DNA of 64,000 nt, taken from contig JANVCC010000026.1 in the NCBI GenBank assembly GCA_025345505.1, forward strand, positions 1,365,069 to 1,429,068, given 5' to 3'. Source of the stretch: Todiramphus chloris collaris. Its lineage: Eukaryota; Chordata; Aves; Coraciiformes; Alcedinidae. The notes below the pieces were generated by a model, which saw only the letters and a program-made list of their open reading frames with translations, had not been told where the DNA came from and did not search any database. The position numbers were made by a program, and so were the translations under genes. This document shows, in pieces, positions 23,747 to 38,000 of the stretch. Positions within the stretch are counted from its first letter, which is position 1, and each line of letters opens with the position of its first letter.

Positions 23747-26700
23747 GTAAGTTTAAAACCAAACAAACCCCACCAACACCTTACTCCTGATGAATAATTC
23801 TTTCTCAGCACGTACAGTGTTCTAAGTCAACAGTGTATGGCTGTGATGGAAGGCCAGGTCAAGACCCCAGCTCAGGGAGCTGACGGGATCAGTGGCAGCA
23901 GTGCGTGTGCTGGCTCTGGTGGCATCTCTGATGAGCAGCTCTCAAGCTGCTTGTGAACTGGGGACAGCAGCCTGTCTCTTGCTCTGTTTGTGTCCTTGGC
24001 TTAGTGTGGTACTGGAGCAAAGGAGATGTTGGGTTTGTCTGTGTCCCTAGAGATAATTACAAATCTAAACTGATATATGTTAATGCCTCACATATTTAAG
24101 CAGTTGTTGATGAATATGGATTAGCCCAGCCAGTGAATATTAACAATGACAAATATCTGGTGCTCCTCAGCATTCTTTATCAACAGGTATTCCAAAATTC
24201 ATTGCGCTTTTAACCTTGTGATTCATCCCAACTCTGCGATATGCACAAGAGTCACTCTGTAACAAACTGCAGGGAAAACAAAGCAGCAAATTAAGTGGAG
24301 CAATTAATGTATTCAAGCATAGGAACAAGGTCATCTGAAAGTAAGAGACTTCAGGGGGAAAAGCTGCCCACGTTCGAATTCAGCATGTCTAGGCTGCTGT
24401 CTTTCTGTAGCAAGGTAACAGGGTAAGAATACTCTGAGGTTTTAATGGCTGCAAAGAGCCTAACAGTGTTGGATTCCAATCTGGGTGCTGTTTTGGGGTG
24501 AGAGAGCGATTACAGCTTTTGATGTACTGAGGTAAAAAATGAGGAAGTCACATGGGCTGTGATTTAAAAATGCAAAATAATAACAAGTCATGATAGCACC
24601 GAGTGCCGAGTAATTTTTGGCCCCCAGCACTTTGAGCCTTGGAAACTGTTTTATTCAAACTGTAGCCATTGTGCTTCTGTGAGAAGTGTCACCATTATTC
24701 TGTGGTTTTGCCAAGCTGCTTGGTCTGAGAACTGTCAAAAGTCTCTCTTCAGGCTGATTTGTAGGTTCCAGAACACGGGATACATAAAGGTCAGGAGACA
24801 GACTGTGTTTGTTAGAATAGTGATGAACTCTGGTTAATATTTTTTGTTAATATCTCTCCAGTACAAATGCATGCTTCAGTGGAAATAAAGGGATAAGTAA
24901 AGAGGTATAAAGCACAACAACCAAAGCATTAAATGGAGCTGAATAAAGTGTTACCTAGTTCCAGGGTCCATGTCTGTGGTTATGGGCTTGGGTAAGAGAG
25001 ACCATGCTGGCCATGCTTGTGTTGATCTCCAAAACAGAAACCTCTGGAGCCATGGGGCATAGACGTGTAAAGGGGTCAGGTTTGGGGTGCCTGTCGTTCA
25101 CCGTATTTGTATAGACTTAATAAGCTGTTCCAAGATGTACTGGCTGAAACCAAACTAATCCACTTGGTGCTGGACTGCGTGGACATACTGGCTGTGGGCT
25201 GAGGATGTAGCTCTGGGTTTTCTGAAGTACCTTCTGTTTCTTTAGTGCCGTCATGCCTTGAAGTGATTTCTTGGCTGGTTCTTCCTCAGCTGTGAGCAGC
25301 AAGGGGCTGGGGGATGGAGCCTTGACCAGGTTGTGTCACGTGGAGTGTGTGGTGGTTACTGTGGTGTTATAGGAAATATGGAAGTTTGGGAAGGTGAGGC
25401 TTATAACTAGGGAAGGCACAGTAGGTTACTGTGCTTTACATTTGGAAGAAACCAAAATTCCTTCAGGCCTGTTGATACTTTCAGGTTCAGATGCTAAGTG
25501 TGGTTACTGCATGTGACCTATCATGTAATCTGTAGAGCTAGGAGTAGGAGGCTCTGTAAAGTGGCATAGTACAAGTTTCTCTGCAAGAACAAACGAGGTC
25601 ATAAATTAGAGGTAACTGGCAGATTTCAGCTAATCAGAATTTATGATGGTGTGGGAGATGCTTTGTGCTAGTAAGAGGCATCAGACTAAACTGCCTTGTG
25701 TTAACTACAGACTCTGCATTTCACTGCAATCCAGCATTTCGACCCAGCAGCTTCTCCTCGGTGAGGGGCCACAAGTCTGTGCTATTGCAGCTTCCTCTGT
25801 ATTCCTGTCATTTCAGCTGATGATCTTCTACTGTCCTGCGTACTGCTAGCTATGTCGATGGCTCAGTCATAGCATGGCAGGGGTAGGAGGGCTTGTGAGC
25901 ATTTGGTCTTCAGTTCTGAGCACAATCTGTGATAAGACCAGAGAGTTTGTGCCTCTTTTTCTGGGGAATGTTTGTGTGGAGCTGCATAAACAGAGAGATG
26001 CATTTCTGAAGAGAGATTCAAAGCTTCCTGCCCTCTCCATTTCTTGTTAGGAAATGTTGAAGGTGAAACTCATTCCTCCAGAGCAAGGCTTTGAAAGTTC
26101 CTGCTCTGTAGGAACCGGAAGCTCCTGTCAAATTCTGAATGTTTCCGAAAGCCCAAGCATTCCTGCCTCAGTCTGTTCCTCTTGGGGTCTGTGATTTTGG
26201 GAACATGTTGGTATCAAAACTCTGCTGAGTGGAAGTTGACTGAATCAGTGCCTTCTATGTGACTGAAGACAAGAGAGTGAATTTTTCAGTAATTTAAATA
26301 TTACTTTTTCATCTTTGGGAGGATAGACATTATTTTACCATGGGTGATATACCCTGTTAGCTGAGGAGAAGGGGAAAGATGAGGGAAAAGGGAAACTGAG
26401 GCACGAGTGAACTGGCGTCTGGTCAGCTAAAAGTCCATCATCAATCTCAAATTTCGGTGGTGGAAGCTCCTTCTCCTGCAGTCAGCCAGTAGAAAGACAC
26501 GGACATTGTGAAATGTGGTTTTCAAGTGAACTGGATGGTTTCCAGGTTTCCTTAGCACAGCTGAAGCGAAGGCTGCGTAGGACACAAAGGAGACGCTTGA
26601 CAAGAGAATTCTTACGCAGCTTGAGCTAGTGAGCTCTCTGTGCAGGCAGAACACAGCACCTTCTCCAAGGCTGTCAAGGATGAAACTTAATTGGGTGCTG

Positions 26701-29700
26701 CAAGAGAGCAGGAAATAATCATTCAAACTGCGGGACACCTAACTCCTAAACTAACAAGGCATTCAAGTCCACTTGTCATGCATAGAACCATAGAACACTG
26801 AGAGAACTCAGATGAAGTCTAGACCAAGAGGATCATCTAGATATAGTAACATTTTTTCTGCCTATATGGTTCTAGAGATCTTGGATGTGAGTGACACTGC
26901 AGCAAGAGCTGGAAAGTGAAGCCAAGAACTCAAATCCCCAAATGTCAGCAGGCAGACAGACCATGCTGGGCGTAGGAAAACCAAGGAGAACCTACAAAGT
27001 GTCCTCAGAGAGCTCTCGTTTTCACTGTGGCAGAGTCAGATGAACGAGTAAGGTTAAGGCTGCCATAGGATTTAAGGTATGTAAACGGAGAACGCTGCTA
27101 CAGCCTTTGCAGAAGCAGACGAGGTTTAGCTCTTGTCACTTCAAGTGTATGCAGAAAACATAAAAAGAGGACTGAGTGAAAAAAGCAAAATACCAACCAA
27201 ATTCTCAAGATCTAATGGGATTTTCTCATCAGTGGGACATGCAACCACCAAACTGTTTCCTCACTTAGTGCTCCAGCTGGTTTCCTCCCACACGTCATCA
27301 AATCCTTTTATAGATCTCATTAGCCCAGCGTCTCCTCCTCTGACAATGTTGGACTCTTTCTCTGTGCTAAATACATACAAATGAATATTAATACATTCAT
27401 CTTTTGTTTGACTCTTCTAACTTAGAGCTACAGCAGATGCAAATGTTGTTCACCGTGCTTGTATTCCCTTGGAAGGCAAAGGATAACAGTTTTTTCATCT
27501 ACTTGAATAACAGTGTTTTAGAAACAGATTAGGCAAGGTGGGTTTCTTGGTGTATGTGTGGAGCAGCTCTGTCTGCAAACACATGACCTTAAACAAATAC
27601 TCTGTCCAAAATGTGGACCAAATTGTGATTATTTGATACACCAGGAGGTAAATCTGCAAGGAATCCTGTTGCTAGATAACTGGATGGCATCCTGGTTCTC
27701 TTCCCATAGAGGAAATGAAAAGAGAACCTTTAGATAACAGTATGTAATGCTCTTCCTTAAGGCTTTCTTCTCTCATAGCAATATGTAAAATATTTCTACG
27801 TATCACAGGCACAAATTTGCCTTAGTTAAGGTAGGAAAAAAATCCATTAAAGAGGAGCTAATTGCTCCCAGCAAGAAAAGCATGTTGCTCAATTCTTTTC
27901 CTTACAGTTGGCTTCTGTGTCGTTCAGTAGTTTTTAATTTGTTTTATTTACAAGTGAAAGGACCTCCTTGTTTGGCTGGGTAGCATTTTTTTTTTTGGTG
28001 TCATATTGTTCAAATACAAAGGCAGCTTCTATTATTTGTCATTTTGTAACAACAGAAGAGGAATCAAGGTGCTTTGCTCTGTTATTTTCCCCAGCCTTCC
28101 CCATGGATCTAAAGAATTGGCACTAGTAGGTTGCTTAAAGTGCTGGGGAGAAGTGAAGAACACAGGAGAGAGGAGCATGTTCTAACTCAGTTATGGAGAA
28201 CAGGATCTGTTAAACCTTGTGGTTCATTCTTTTCTGTGTTTTGATGAAAGGAGGAAAACTTTGCTGGATTGAACTCCACTCAGCTTCTCCTCCCAGCCCC
28301 ATCCTAGAGGACTTGCTCATGTCCTTCACTTCCATCTGGTTTGGGCCGTGCCGGTTTGGAGTCCTCTGCTTCTGCCCTGTCCTTGTCAGTTCTGCTGGAG
28401 GATCTTCTTTTCTGTCTGGCATGAGTAGATATTTCACTTCCATTCTTCAAACTTAACATGGCTGTTGGGAATCTGATATATTCTTAAAGCACCAATTCAT
28501 TCTTTAATGCTTGTCCACCCCGAAGTAACGCGTATCTGTAGGAAATTAACTCCGTGGTGGGGAGGTTCTGCCCGCAAGTGTAGAAAGCTTATGTTGGGAG
28601 CAGTTCTCAGTTATTAACAATGATGTAAATGTGGAATGGTTATGTTGAAGACCTCTCCAAGCTGGCAGTACACTTCACTTGGTTTAAATGATTTTCACTT
28701 TGGTTTGGTTTAAATTAACTGGGGACAACTTTAAGCTGTAGATCCATGTTGACTTAGTAAACTACTCCAGCATGTCAAGGTATTATTTCTTCTTACCCAG
28801 GGCTGAAGGTTCAGTTGGCAGCTCTACCAGCAGATCACTGTATGTGAGCACTTACTGATCCACTTCAGCATGAAGTCCAGGGGCTTAGCTCAGGATCTGC
28901 ACAGATCTGCTACAGTGGCTTTGTCTTATTATGTTATTTACTGAGGTTAACAGAATGGCCATTTTCTCTGTCTTCAGTAAGAATATGAAGCTATCTGAAA
29001 AAAGGATCAAATTGAGTTCTTCTATTTGCTCATGAATCAAGCCTGAAGTTCATACTACTGGCTCAAAATAAGAGCTTTTTGATTTAAGAAAAAAAACAAA
29101 ACAAACCAAAACATTTATGGCCTCCAGAGTGTGTATTGAGTGGCATATTTGGCAGGTTTGAGATCAGTCTTGTTCAGGAAAGCTGTATTATTTTACACTA
29201 TTAGATTATTTTAAAAGCATCCTGCCAAGAGAGTATGTAGCAAGAAGATCAATCAGTTATCCTGATGAAAAACATTTGCAGATGTCAATTGAAACTTGTA
29301 TACAGAAGTCATTTCGCCTGTTACCATTTTTCTGGTTGGCGTTTTCTTTCTCTTCTCCATATGTGTGTGGAGAAAAAAAAAAAGAAAGTCCAGAACTGGA
29401 CAGTGTGTTGCCAGTTGGGCTGGAGTGGGTGTGGGAACCTTGCTGTGGTGTGCAGGGTGCTGTCAGCAGCCTGGGGGACAGCCTGGGCTGTCCTGCAAAA
29501 CTTGGTTCCCCTGATCGTGGCCCTTGGGTGCTGAGGTGCTCACGAGAACAGGAGACTGGAGTGTGGCACATTAATTAGGGATACTAGGAGCTTTCCCCAG
29601 TATGGCAACGGTTGGATAAATAATCAACTTAGGCACTAGTTTTTCAAGACTTAAGTTGTGCTGTACGTAACTTGTTGTAATACTGGGGTTTTTTAATGCT

Positions 29701-31448
29701 TTGTGCTTTTACTCCATGGGGTCATCAGTTGTACCATCAGAATTTAAACAAAAAAACCAGTCAGTATGAAAGAGTCATCTTTGTCTCTGAGATATCTCCA
29801 AGTGCACTGCTGTGCTGTATTTTAACTCTAAAATGGATGTGTTACAAAGGAGGGAGAGCACTGGCTAAACATTGCATTAAATGCCCAATTATATTCCTAG
29901 CTGGAGCTGTAGTGATTCCACCCTGATCTTTTCCTAGAGCACTTGCTCTTCCATTAATTGTAACTGCTTGTTCAACTAACCTAATAGTGCAGTGCTGGCC
30001 TATAAAGAGCTGTTGGAACTTGGGGCTCACGTAGCTTTTCCCAGTCCTAGGCACCTCTTCTGTTAAGGCTGATGGAATCACAGAGGCTATTCCACTGGCT
30101 TCTGAGAGGCCCAGGGCCTGTTCCAGCGTTACTGTTCACGCCAAACCTCGCTGACCAGTTACAACTCTGGTTGACTCGCTACTGGTTTACTGAGCTGTAG
30201 CAAAAGCCACTAAATCTAAGGGCTGCAATTGTGATAAATAGCAGAAACCGCTTAAAATCTGGGGCTTATGATTGTTTAGGAATATTTCTTGTTCACTCCA
30301 TGAAGGTTCTTCAGACTATTCCAAGTCATCCAGTTGCCTGAATGTGGAATATCCCATCTTCAGTGGGAGCGGGTTCAGTTCATAAGGGAAAAGGATGCAC
30401 TTCAAAGGCAAGATGGCTACAGTGGTTAAAAAAGAGGAAAATGTAGTGCTGGGGAGGAATGCAGACTAATATTAAGCTTGGAGTACATCCTACTTCTCAG
30501 ATGAATAACAGTGAGGAAAGCTGTGCAGAGCTCTCCTAAGTGATGGGCTTTTCGTTTGCTTGTTCAACTGGGGAAAAAAAAATAGATTACATTTAAATAA
30601 ACAAACCCAAACAAGCAAAGCAAACCCAAACAAACCGAAACCCCTGAACTTTCAGCTTGGGGAAGTGTTTATTTTGGATTTATGTATCAAGTTGTTACTC
30701 TTTGACATAAAAACTCTCCCTGTTTTATTTCCTAAATGTTCCTAGTCCGCACTCCCCATTTTTCTTTTTTTTTCAAAAGAGCCCAACTAATTCAATTTCC
30801 ACTTGCTCTGGCTGACCTGAATCTGTATTTTTCAGCAAATTCTGAACTGGTAAGAGTAAGTTCAAAAGGAACTTGTTCCAAGAGGACTAAGAGGCTGTGC
30901 TGAGTTAAATGAGGGGTAAACTGGTGTAAGCTGTTCAGCAGTTCAGCTCTACAAAGCCCTGGCATCTGCTACCACCTGAAATAACCTGTAGAATAAGGGG
31001 CAAACAGGACAAGGCTCAGGAACTGGTGTTCCTTCTGGGAATGGTGAAATGAGCATCCCGTTTGAGGCGGGATGTGGTTTGCAGGTGGCCAGGAGGAACT
31101 GGAGCTGTGCCAGTGCGGATACCAGTACGGCATTCAAGTTAACTCCATCAACCGCCCGTCCGACTCCAAGTAGCACATGCTGCATGCTAATAAACATCAT
31201 ATGGCTTTTCAGTCTGTGCTGGGAAGGGCCAAAGCTGCAATTTTTTGGAAAGATTAAGAGTTGCTCCTGATTTAGTTACTAAGATTCACTGTGAAGGCAG
31301 AGTATGGATAAAGGAAAAGATTTTGGCATCGTGGCGAGGTTAGAAGTTACCGTTTGGGTGGGATGAGGGGCAAGTGGCTAATAAGCTCCTGTTGAGAGGA
31401 GCTTCAGGCTAATGGAAAGCTCAACAGAAGGACCCTGGAATGTCTAGA
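23747..31448. other. Intergenic DNA, no gene seen
   Basis: The only notable content is simple sequence, such as A-rich runs near 29090-29112 and 30595-30644. At 26778-26840 a faint CR1-tail-like string (catagaaccatagaacactg, then gatcatctaga) is too degraded to call. Open frames are short and unrecognised. Confidence 0.55.
30595..30644. repeat. A-rich (CAAA)n-like simple repeat
   Basis: Irregular AAAC/CAAA units run for about 50 bp. No retroposon body could be recognised next to it, so it is listed as low-complexity DNA. Confidence 0.7.
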
Positions 31449-32018
31449 TGCAGCAGATAGAGGTGATCCTGCCCCTCTACTCTGCCCTGGTGAGACCTCA
31501 CCTGGAGTACTGTGTCCAGCTCTGGAGCCTCCAACACAAGAAGGACGTGGACCTGTTGGAGTGTGTCCAGAGGAGAGTCATGAAAAGGATTAAAGGGCTG
31601 GAGCACTTCTCCTATGAGGACAGGCTGAGAGAGTTCAGGTTGTTCAGCCTGGAGAAGAGAAGGCTCCAGGGAGACCTTACTGTGGCCTTCCAGTATCTGA
31701 AAGAGGCCCATAGAAAGCAGGGGAGGGTCTGTTCACAAGGGTCTGTAGTGACAGGTCAAGGGGTAATGGCTTTAAGCTAGAAAAGGGGAGATTTAGGTTA
31801 GACATTAGGAAAAAGTTCTTTATTATGAGGGTGATAGATCACTGGAACAGGTTGCCCAGAGAGGTGGTGGAGGCCCCATCCCTGGAGATGTTCAAGGCCA
31901 GGCTTGACGAGGCTCTGAGCAGCCTGACCTAGCTGAAGATGTCCCTGCTTATTGCAGGGGGGTTGGACTAGATGACCTCTAGAGGTCCCTTCCAACCCAA
32001 TGCATTCTATGATTCTAT
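31449..32018 (+). mobile_element. CR1 LINE, 5'-truncated copy with intact 3' end
   Basis: This is the best-preserved LINE in the window. The frame at 31448-31780 reads the distal part of CR1 ORF2: [20 protein letters not shown], then [20 protein letters not shown], then [13 protein letters not shown]. It is followed, after frame loss, by the C-terminal segment (DNA of the [19 protein letters not shown] type, near 31830-31900) and a 3' UTR with TTGGACTAGATGACCTCTAG and GGTCCCTTCCAACCC. It ends in two ATTCTATG-like units at 32004-32018. The 5' break near 31449 removes the endonuclease and most of the reverse transcriptase, so the copy cannot move by itself. Similarity to the avian CR1 pattern is high, implying a younger insertion than the copies at 7290 and 21850. 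Confidence 0.96.
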
Positions 32019-35000
32019 CTTCTGCCTAGTAGGGAAACACAGGAAAAAGTTGAAGTAGCTCAGCATTAAGACACTGTCTCTATGAAGGTTTCTCGGTCGG
32101 GGTTATTTTCTGTCATTTCTTATTTCACTACGCAGCAGCCACCAGGCCACGTCTAAGTCCTAAAACAAGATTATAAGTTGTGTAATTTACTGTGCTGTCA
32201 CGTCTGTCAGCTTCACTTGGTGATGTTGCTAGAGGAGCCATAAGAGGAGGAGATGGAATGACCACGAGTCTGTTACCAATCTTTCTAATTATCGGTTTCT
32301 TAGCCTCTGTAGCTGCAATTGTGTAGAACCAGGTGAATCAGGAAATTAAAGTAGAATCCTATTGTTGGAAGGAGCATGTCAGTGTGGATTGGAAATGACA
32401 GACACAAAAACCAAGGGGACAGCAGGAGGAATGTATCAGCCCTTCTGCGGCACCTCCTCTGATCACTGTGAATCTGAGATCTATAATGGAATAAAACATC
32501 CTTCCAGCCAGCAGCAGTTCTTGTACCCAACTTTCTAGGCCTTTGTCTCGAATAATTATCCTGGAGGAAGGAGATTGTGCAGAAGCTGTTCCAGTTTGCA
32601 AGGGTTTAGGATTAAAGTCTTATAAACCTTATTTTCCCCAGACTCTCCTAATGGCACTAAAGGGAACCAGCCCGTGCAGAATCAGATTGCTCCAGCACGT
32701 GTGCCTTATGGTTTTCCAGGAACTGTAACACACTGAGGCATGTCAGGCCAGGTAGAAAACTCTGCTTTCGGAAATACGCCAATTTAGGTCAATGTGTCAA
32801 AGAAACTCAATTATTTTAGGCTGCGGTTATTTTTGGAGAAGACCCGCTAACAGTAAAAACCCTTCAAATTGTCAGAGTTGAGTGGAGTGTTTCTTTGAAT
32901 ATGAGGTTTGACTGTCGTGGAATTTATGTTTATTTAAAAAAACCCAAAAATACATATGCTGAAAAATATTTTAATTTCACATTTGGTTGAGGATATAAAT
33001 ACAGCTGTATGGATATTCACTGTGGTGGGTTCCCACAGCAATTGCAGTTCTACCATAGAACACACAACAACATTCTTACATTTTCTTCTAGAACTGAAAA
33101 TCTGCCATTGTCTGCAAGAAAAAAAAAAACCCTCGGAATGATTTCACATGCGTTGGAGAGGGTGACTTATTTCTGAAAGAACAGCACTGTTGAATTTTGA
33201 GCTTCAATAGTCTTTCATTTCTGTTGTATAATTTCCCATTAAGACAGGGTTTTGTACCACTGTATTTCTATAGAACATGACAACAATTCCTTTTACAGGC
33301 ACTTATTTTTGTAGTATTTCAAATGTGAGGATCAAAGTGATTAATGGATTCCATTTCACTGCAGAAGCACTAAAGAGGATGCTTCCTTCGATGGCTTCTG
33401 TAATCAGGTTTAATTAAAAGAATTTTTTTTGCACTCCACAAAGTGAGATTCAGATATTTATTTGAATGCAGCTATAGTCATTTAATTAAATCATTAGCAA
33501 TCACAGAGATGACACTATTAGTTCAAGCTCACTTAGCGTGTATTTAGCTTGAGGCGAAGCCACGGGCAAAATTCAAGACAGGCAACTAATTTTTTTTTTT
33601 TTTTGCCTTTGCATTAACATAAAATCTTGGGAATGTAGCGTGCGGTTATTGTGGCCTGAGTTAGAGCAAACTCCAGTGAATTTTCCCTGGCACTGGAATT
33701 CAGCGTGCTGGGCCCAAGAGCTGCTTGGAAGGGCGAGCTCCTGACAGGCAGGACAATACAATAAAGAATGTGAAGAAGAGGCAGATGCTGCTCCCAGACC
33801 TGCTGCTGAGATCAGCGTGTCATCACATGGTCAGGTATGATGCTTCTGCCTCTGTACCCTCCACCAACCCCGTGTTGGTTGTGAGCCCTCCCTCTTAATT
33901 AAAAGCAAACAGCTTTATAGGCGCTCATTCTTTCTCTGCCTATATTTTGTATAACTCCAAGGTTTGTCGCTACTACCGATGTGAGAAGCTTGAGAGTGAG
34001 CATCTGGTAGTGTAGATTTGCTGCTTTTTCATCTTCCTTTTATTCTGTGTCCTTGTGTCAATGAAGTCTTCACCTCATTCTAGGGACATATCCCTTGTTG
34101 GTTTTGGTGCAGTGGGACACAACAATCTGGAGGTGAATTGGATGCCAGTAGTACCTCTAAGGAAGAGTAGAAATTACTTCCGTTAGGTAAGCATGAAAGA
34201 AAAGGAGAGAAAAATCTCAGAGACGCTCTAGGGACACAGCTTGACAAACTTGTCCCCAGCAGGGACTTCCTGGGCTGCCTGGTACCAGGAGTGTGGTGTC
34301 TTGGAGCAGAGCCCCAACCCCTGCAATGACCCCGTGTTCCTCCTGCCTGGTCAGAAGCTACGCGTTGCACAACGAACCACACCAAGGGTTATGGGGTGTA
34401 GAAGAGATCCCAAAGGAGATGCAGTTCTTGTGTTGCAGTGATGAAAACTTTATCAAATGTGCTGTGTTTGAGGTGGGCGAGCCGGCAACGGCGTTTCAGA
34501 GACAGGGATGTGAACCAGAAGGCAATCTGCAAAGTGTGGGTGTACCGGTGTGGGAGTGGCAATATGAGGGGTCTCTTCAGAGCTGGACAGACCCCAGGGA
34601 GCAGCAGGATGCTTGGCTGTGGAGGTCCTGGGCAGGAGTGGAAGATGCTGGCAGCGGATCCCAGTTCTCTCATTTGTGATTGATGAATAGATGAAAAGAG
34701 CATCTAAAACCAAAATAAAAGTGCAGTTGCCTTTTTCAGTCTTCATTAGCATTCTCCTCTTGAACAGATGGGACCTCACTGGATATTCTTACGTTAAATT
34801 TTGTTTTGTTCTGGGCAATGTTTTAATTATTTAATAGACTTAAATTTATAGACAGAGTGTCTGAGTTGTCATCAACAAAAAGCTTAGATCTGTGAGAAAA
34901 GCATCTTTCTCATGTCAAAATTCACCTGGAATTTACCTTGGTTCTGTTTTTTTTTGTTTTTTTTTTACCATCCTGAAACTAAGGCTGTGTTTAGACAAAT

Positions 35001-38000
35001 ATTCCCTGTGGTTTTCAGATCATATCTGCTCTGAGACTGTCACCCCTGTTAAGTTTTGTTACCAGTTGAAAATTGAGCTTGTGTTTTCTCAAGTGATTGC
35101 TGAGATTTAGAACAGGCATCAGCTTTGCTGTCCTCAGGTGCATGTGGTTCCACTCTGAAGTTGCTCTTGGGTGGATCTGTAGGCAGGAGGAAAACTCAAG
35201 GATTGAGATAGATCAACAGTAAATTAGCTCCTTTTTTTTTAGTTTTTGGTCTGACTTCAGTTATCTGCATTCATATGACATGATGTTGCTGGGTGAAAAG
35301 TTGGGTTGTCATACTAGGTGTGACTTTTCAATAAGCACTTATTCTCAAAAAACCCCAACAAACCAACAGAGAAATTCTGGAAAACCAAAGTGACATTTAT
35401 CAAATCTGGCAAATCTTTTCTTGAAGAAAAGGAAATGGAAATTCTAAAATGTTAGACAGTGTCTCATTCCAAGCTGACAAAATATTTGATTTTAACATTT
35501 GATATGGTACTTGAAGGTGCGATTTAAGTAATATCAGTAGGTTAATGAGGTTCTCCATTTACAAGGAAAATACCTAATTTTGAGGCAAATGAACCGTTTT
35601 AGCTGTCTTCCTGTTCTTGAGAGCATCTGAAATGTTTAAGGTTGAATCAAATTTCTTTCAGCTTTTTTTTTCTTGCAGCTACCAACCCAAAAAGTCTTTT
35701 TTTCTCTGAGAACAGGTAGATTTGATAACCGTGGACTCTTTGTTGCTGGGAAGGCAACTGAGAAAGAGGCAGAAAGAACAACGCTTTGTACCATTGCGCG
35801 GGTAAAAGTTCTCTACAGCTGAAAGTCTGCAGCATCTTCTTTTGGTGGCTTTTGCTTAGAGGCATTTGTGATTTATTTCAGTGTTCCTCTGTCCAAAGAG
35901 CGTAAGTTTCTCAAGGGTTTGCGTGGATACCAGGGAGTCTTTGAAGAATTACCATCTCCTCCCTTGGCCACCAGTATGTTCTCTGCATGGAAAGCTATGG
36001 GAGAGTTGGTTTAGTTCTGGATGGAAGGTCTTTTCTGCTGGAAATCTGGTGCTGGCTGCCAACAACTAAGACAGAAATTAGGAATTCCCAGACTGTTCCT
36101 ACCATATTACAAATCTGGCCTCTTCAGCTATATTCTTGGCATTCCTCCTTACCCAAAAAAGTGTGCGAACATCTTGTCATACTTGCTAAACCAGGGCTTG
36201 GAGAAACATCCTGGAATATTCATCGAGAGAAACCATGTAACTTGAAAATATGCACATCTTGAATAAATCATTTATTTGTGAAAGAGATGGAATAAAGCTC
36301 TCTTTCATCTCTTGTAGTCATTTGATTAATATTGTTATTTTTTGCCCTTCATAATGAAAGGGGGAGTGTATTTTTAGCTTTACATTGTATTCAATTTACC
36401 CTGTAGATTCGGGACAATTTTATTCTTAGTGTGTAGTGTGGTGCAGGGAACATTCACAATGAAATCATGTTAATAAGTATAGCTTTATGAAAAATAAAAT
36501 GGGTGCCAGCTGAGCATTCTCTGTCTACTTGAAATCCAGAAAAAGAACAGAGATACTGCTATGGTAACCAGAGCTGAGCTTTCTACCAAGACTGAGTTTA
36601 CACACCTCCTCTTGGTCCTTTACCTTCTCTGTGGCTGTCTAATTTCAAGCATGTAAGGGTTTCTGAGGAGGGACGGGGCATGTGCTGAGCTTCCCCTAAA
36701 AGGACGTTGGTTGGAGGCTCCAGATTTTGACAGTAGAAAAGCATGAGGCCACTGAGCCTTGACCTTTTCCCTCGAGACTGGAATTTCTTCTGCCTGGTGG
36801 CTTTATTGTGAGCGCAGCAGCCACGGAGGTGGTGGCTTCAGAGGAGGATCTGATGCAGATGGGGAAGAAACTGTGCAGAGGAGGATGCTGCTATCAGTAC
36901 CAGCACAGTTATGATTAGTTTATTTTTAGGTAGCCTGCTGGTTGGCTTCAACTAGAAAGCCCAGTAAAACTTTTCTCACCTGAAATCTCTTTGTATGGAG
37001 AAGTCTCTGCCTTCGACCAGTTGCACAGGGTCATTTCTTACACTGGTGTTATTGTCAGGTTGCCAGAACTCGTTGCTGCCCGCTGAGGCACGATGAGCTC
37101 GATACCTTCAGAGGAAGGGTTGAGTATGGCGCTGAGTATTCCTGTTGTGGAATACAAATGAAGGTTTACAGCTGGTCATTCAGTAAAGAGTTCATTAGAG
37201 TGAGCTTCATTAGCTCTTTTGTACGATTTTGCTGAAGGCTAAGCACTATTCTTTATGTCGCCGTCACTTTTTGCGCATGCTTGTGCGCAATCTAAATATA
37301 GGAACCTATAGAGATGTAATTGGTTACAGAAGACACAGCTGTGGAGTTGTTATTTACAATCAAATTAGAGAAAAAGAACAATTGGAGGGAACAGAGACCC
37401 CACTAATAACTGCTGGGAGCGTTGATTGAAATAGTGTTTTTTCTTCTATCCAAATGTATCATCAAGAGAGAAACAATCAGTGTGGTGGCTTCATTACTTG
37501 AGTACTAGATTGTGGTGTTCTTGCATTGCCAAAATTCACTTTTTATCTACGTTGTTCAGCGTTTCCTACAACTCCTGGCTCGTATTCATCTATTATTTTT
37601 CTTTATTCTTTATTATTATTTTTCTTTATCCCATAAATTATCGGGCTCCACTGTGGAACACTAAGGAAAAAAGAATCCAAACCCAGTATTCCCCTTCCTT
37701 AATCAAAACCCAACTGCAGAGCTGGTGCCTGAGAAATGGTTTGAGGAAGCTTTGCTTTCCCAGGTCAGCGATGTCATTGCGTCACGAAGATGCTCACAGG
37801 CTCCCATTGGCATCCTCGGAAAAAAGAAAAGCCAAAACAAACACCAGGTTCTGGGTTGTGTCATTGGTTTTAAGCCCACTTTCCTACTCTAGTCCATCCC
37901 GCAGAAGTCTGGCAGATACCTCACTATCGCCATGTTGACTTCATGGACCTTTTGTCACAACTGTATCCTCCTGGAACACCCTGTTGCAGGTTGTATTTAA

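Noticed and set aside
26778-26840. Possible CR1 3'-end remnant on the minus strand
   Set aside because: Only two short CR1-like strings remain and the expected GGTTGGAAGGGACC core is absent.
32350-32375. Short 'gttggaagga' string resembling a CR1 tail
   Set aside because: It is too short, with no flanking CR1 sequence on either side.
36256-36320. Small inverted repeat (AAGAGATG with CATCTCTT) suggesting a hairpin RNA
   Set aside because: The arms are only about eight pairs with a long loop, which does not fit a microRNA precursor.
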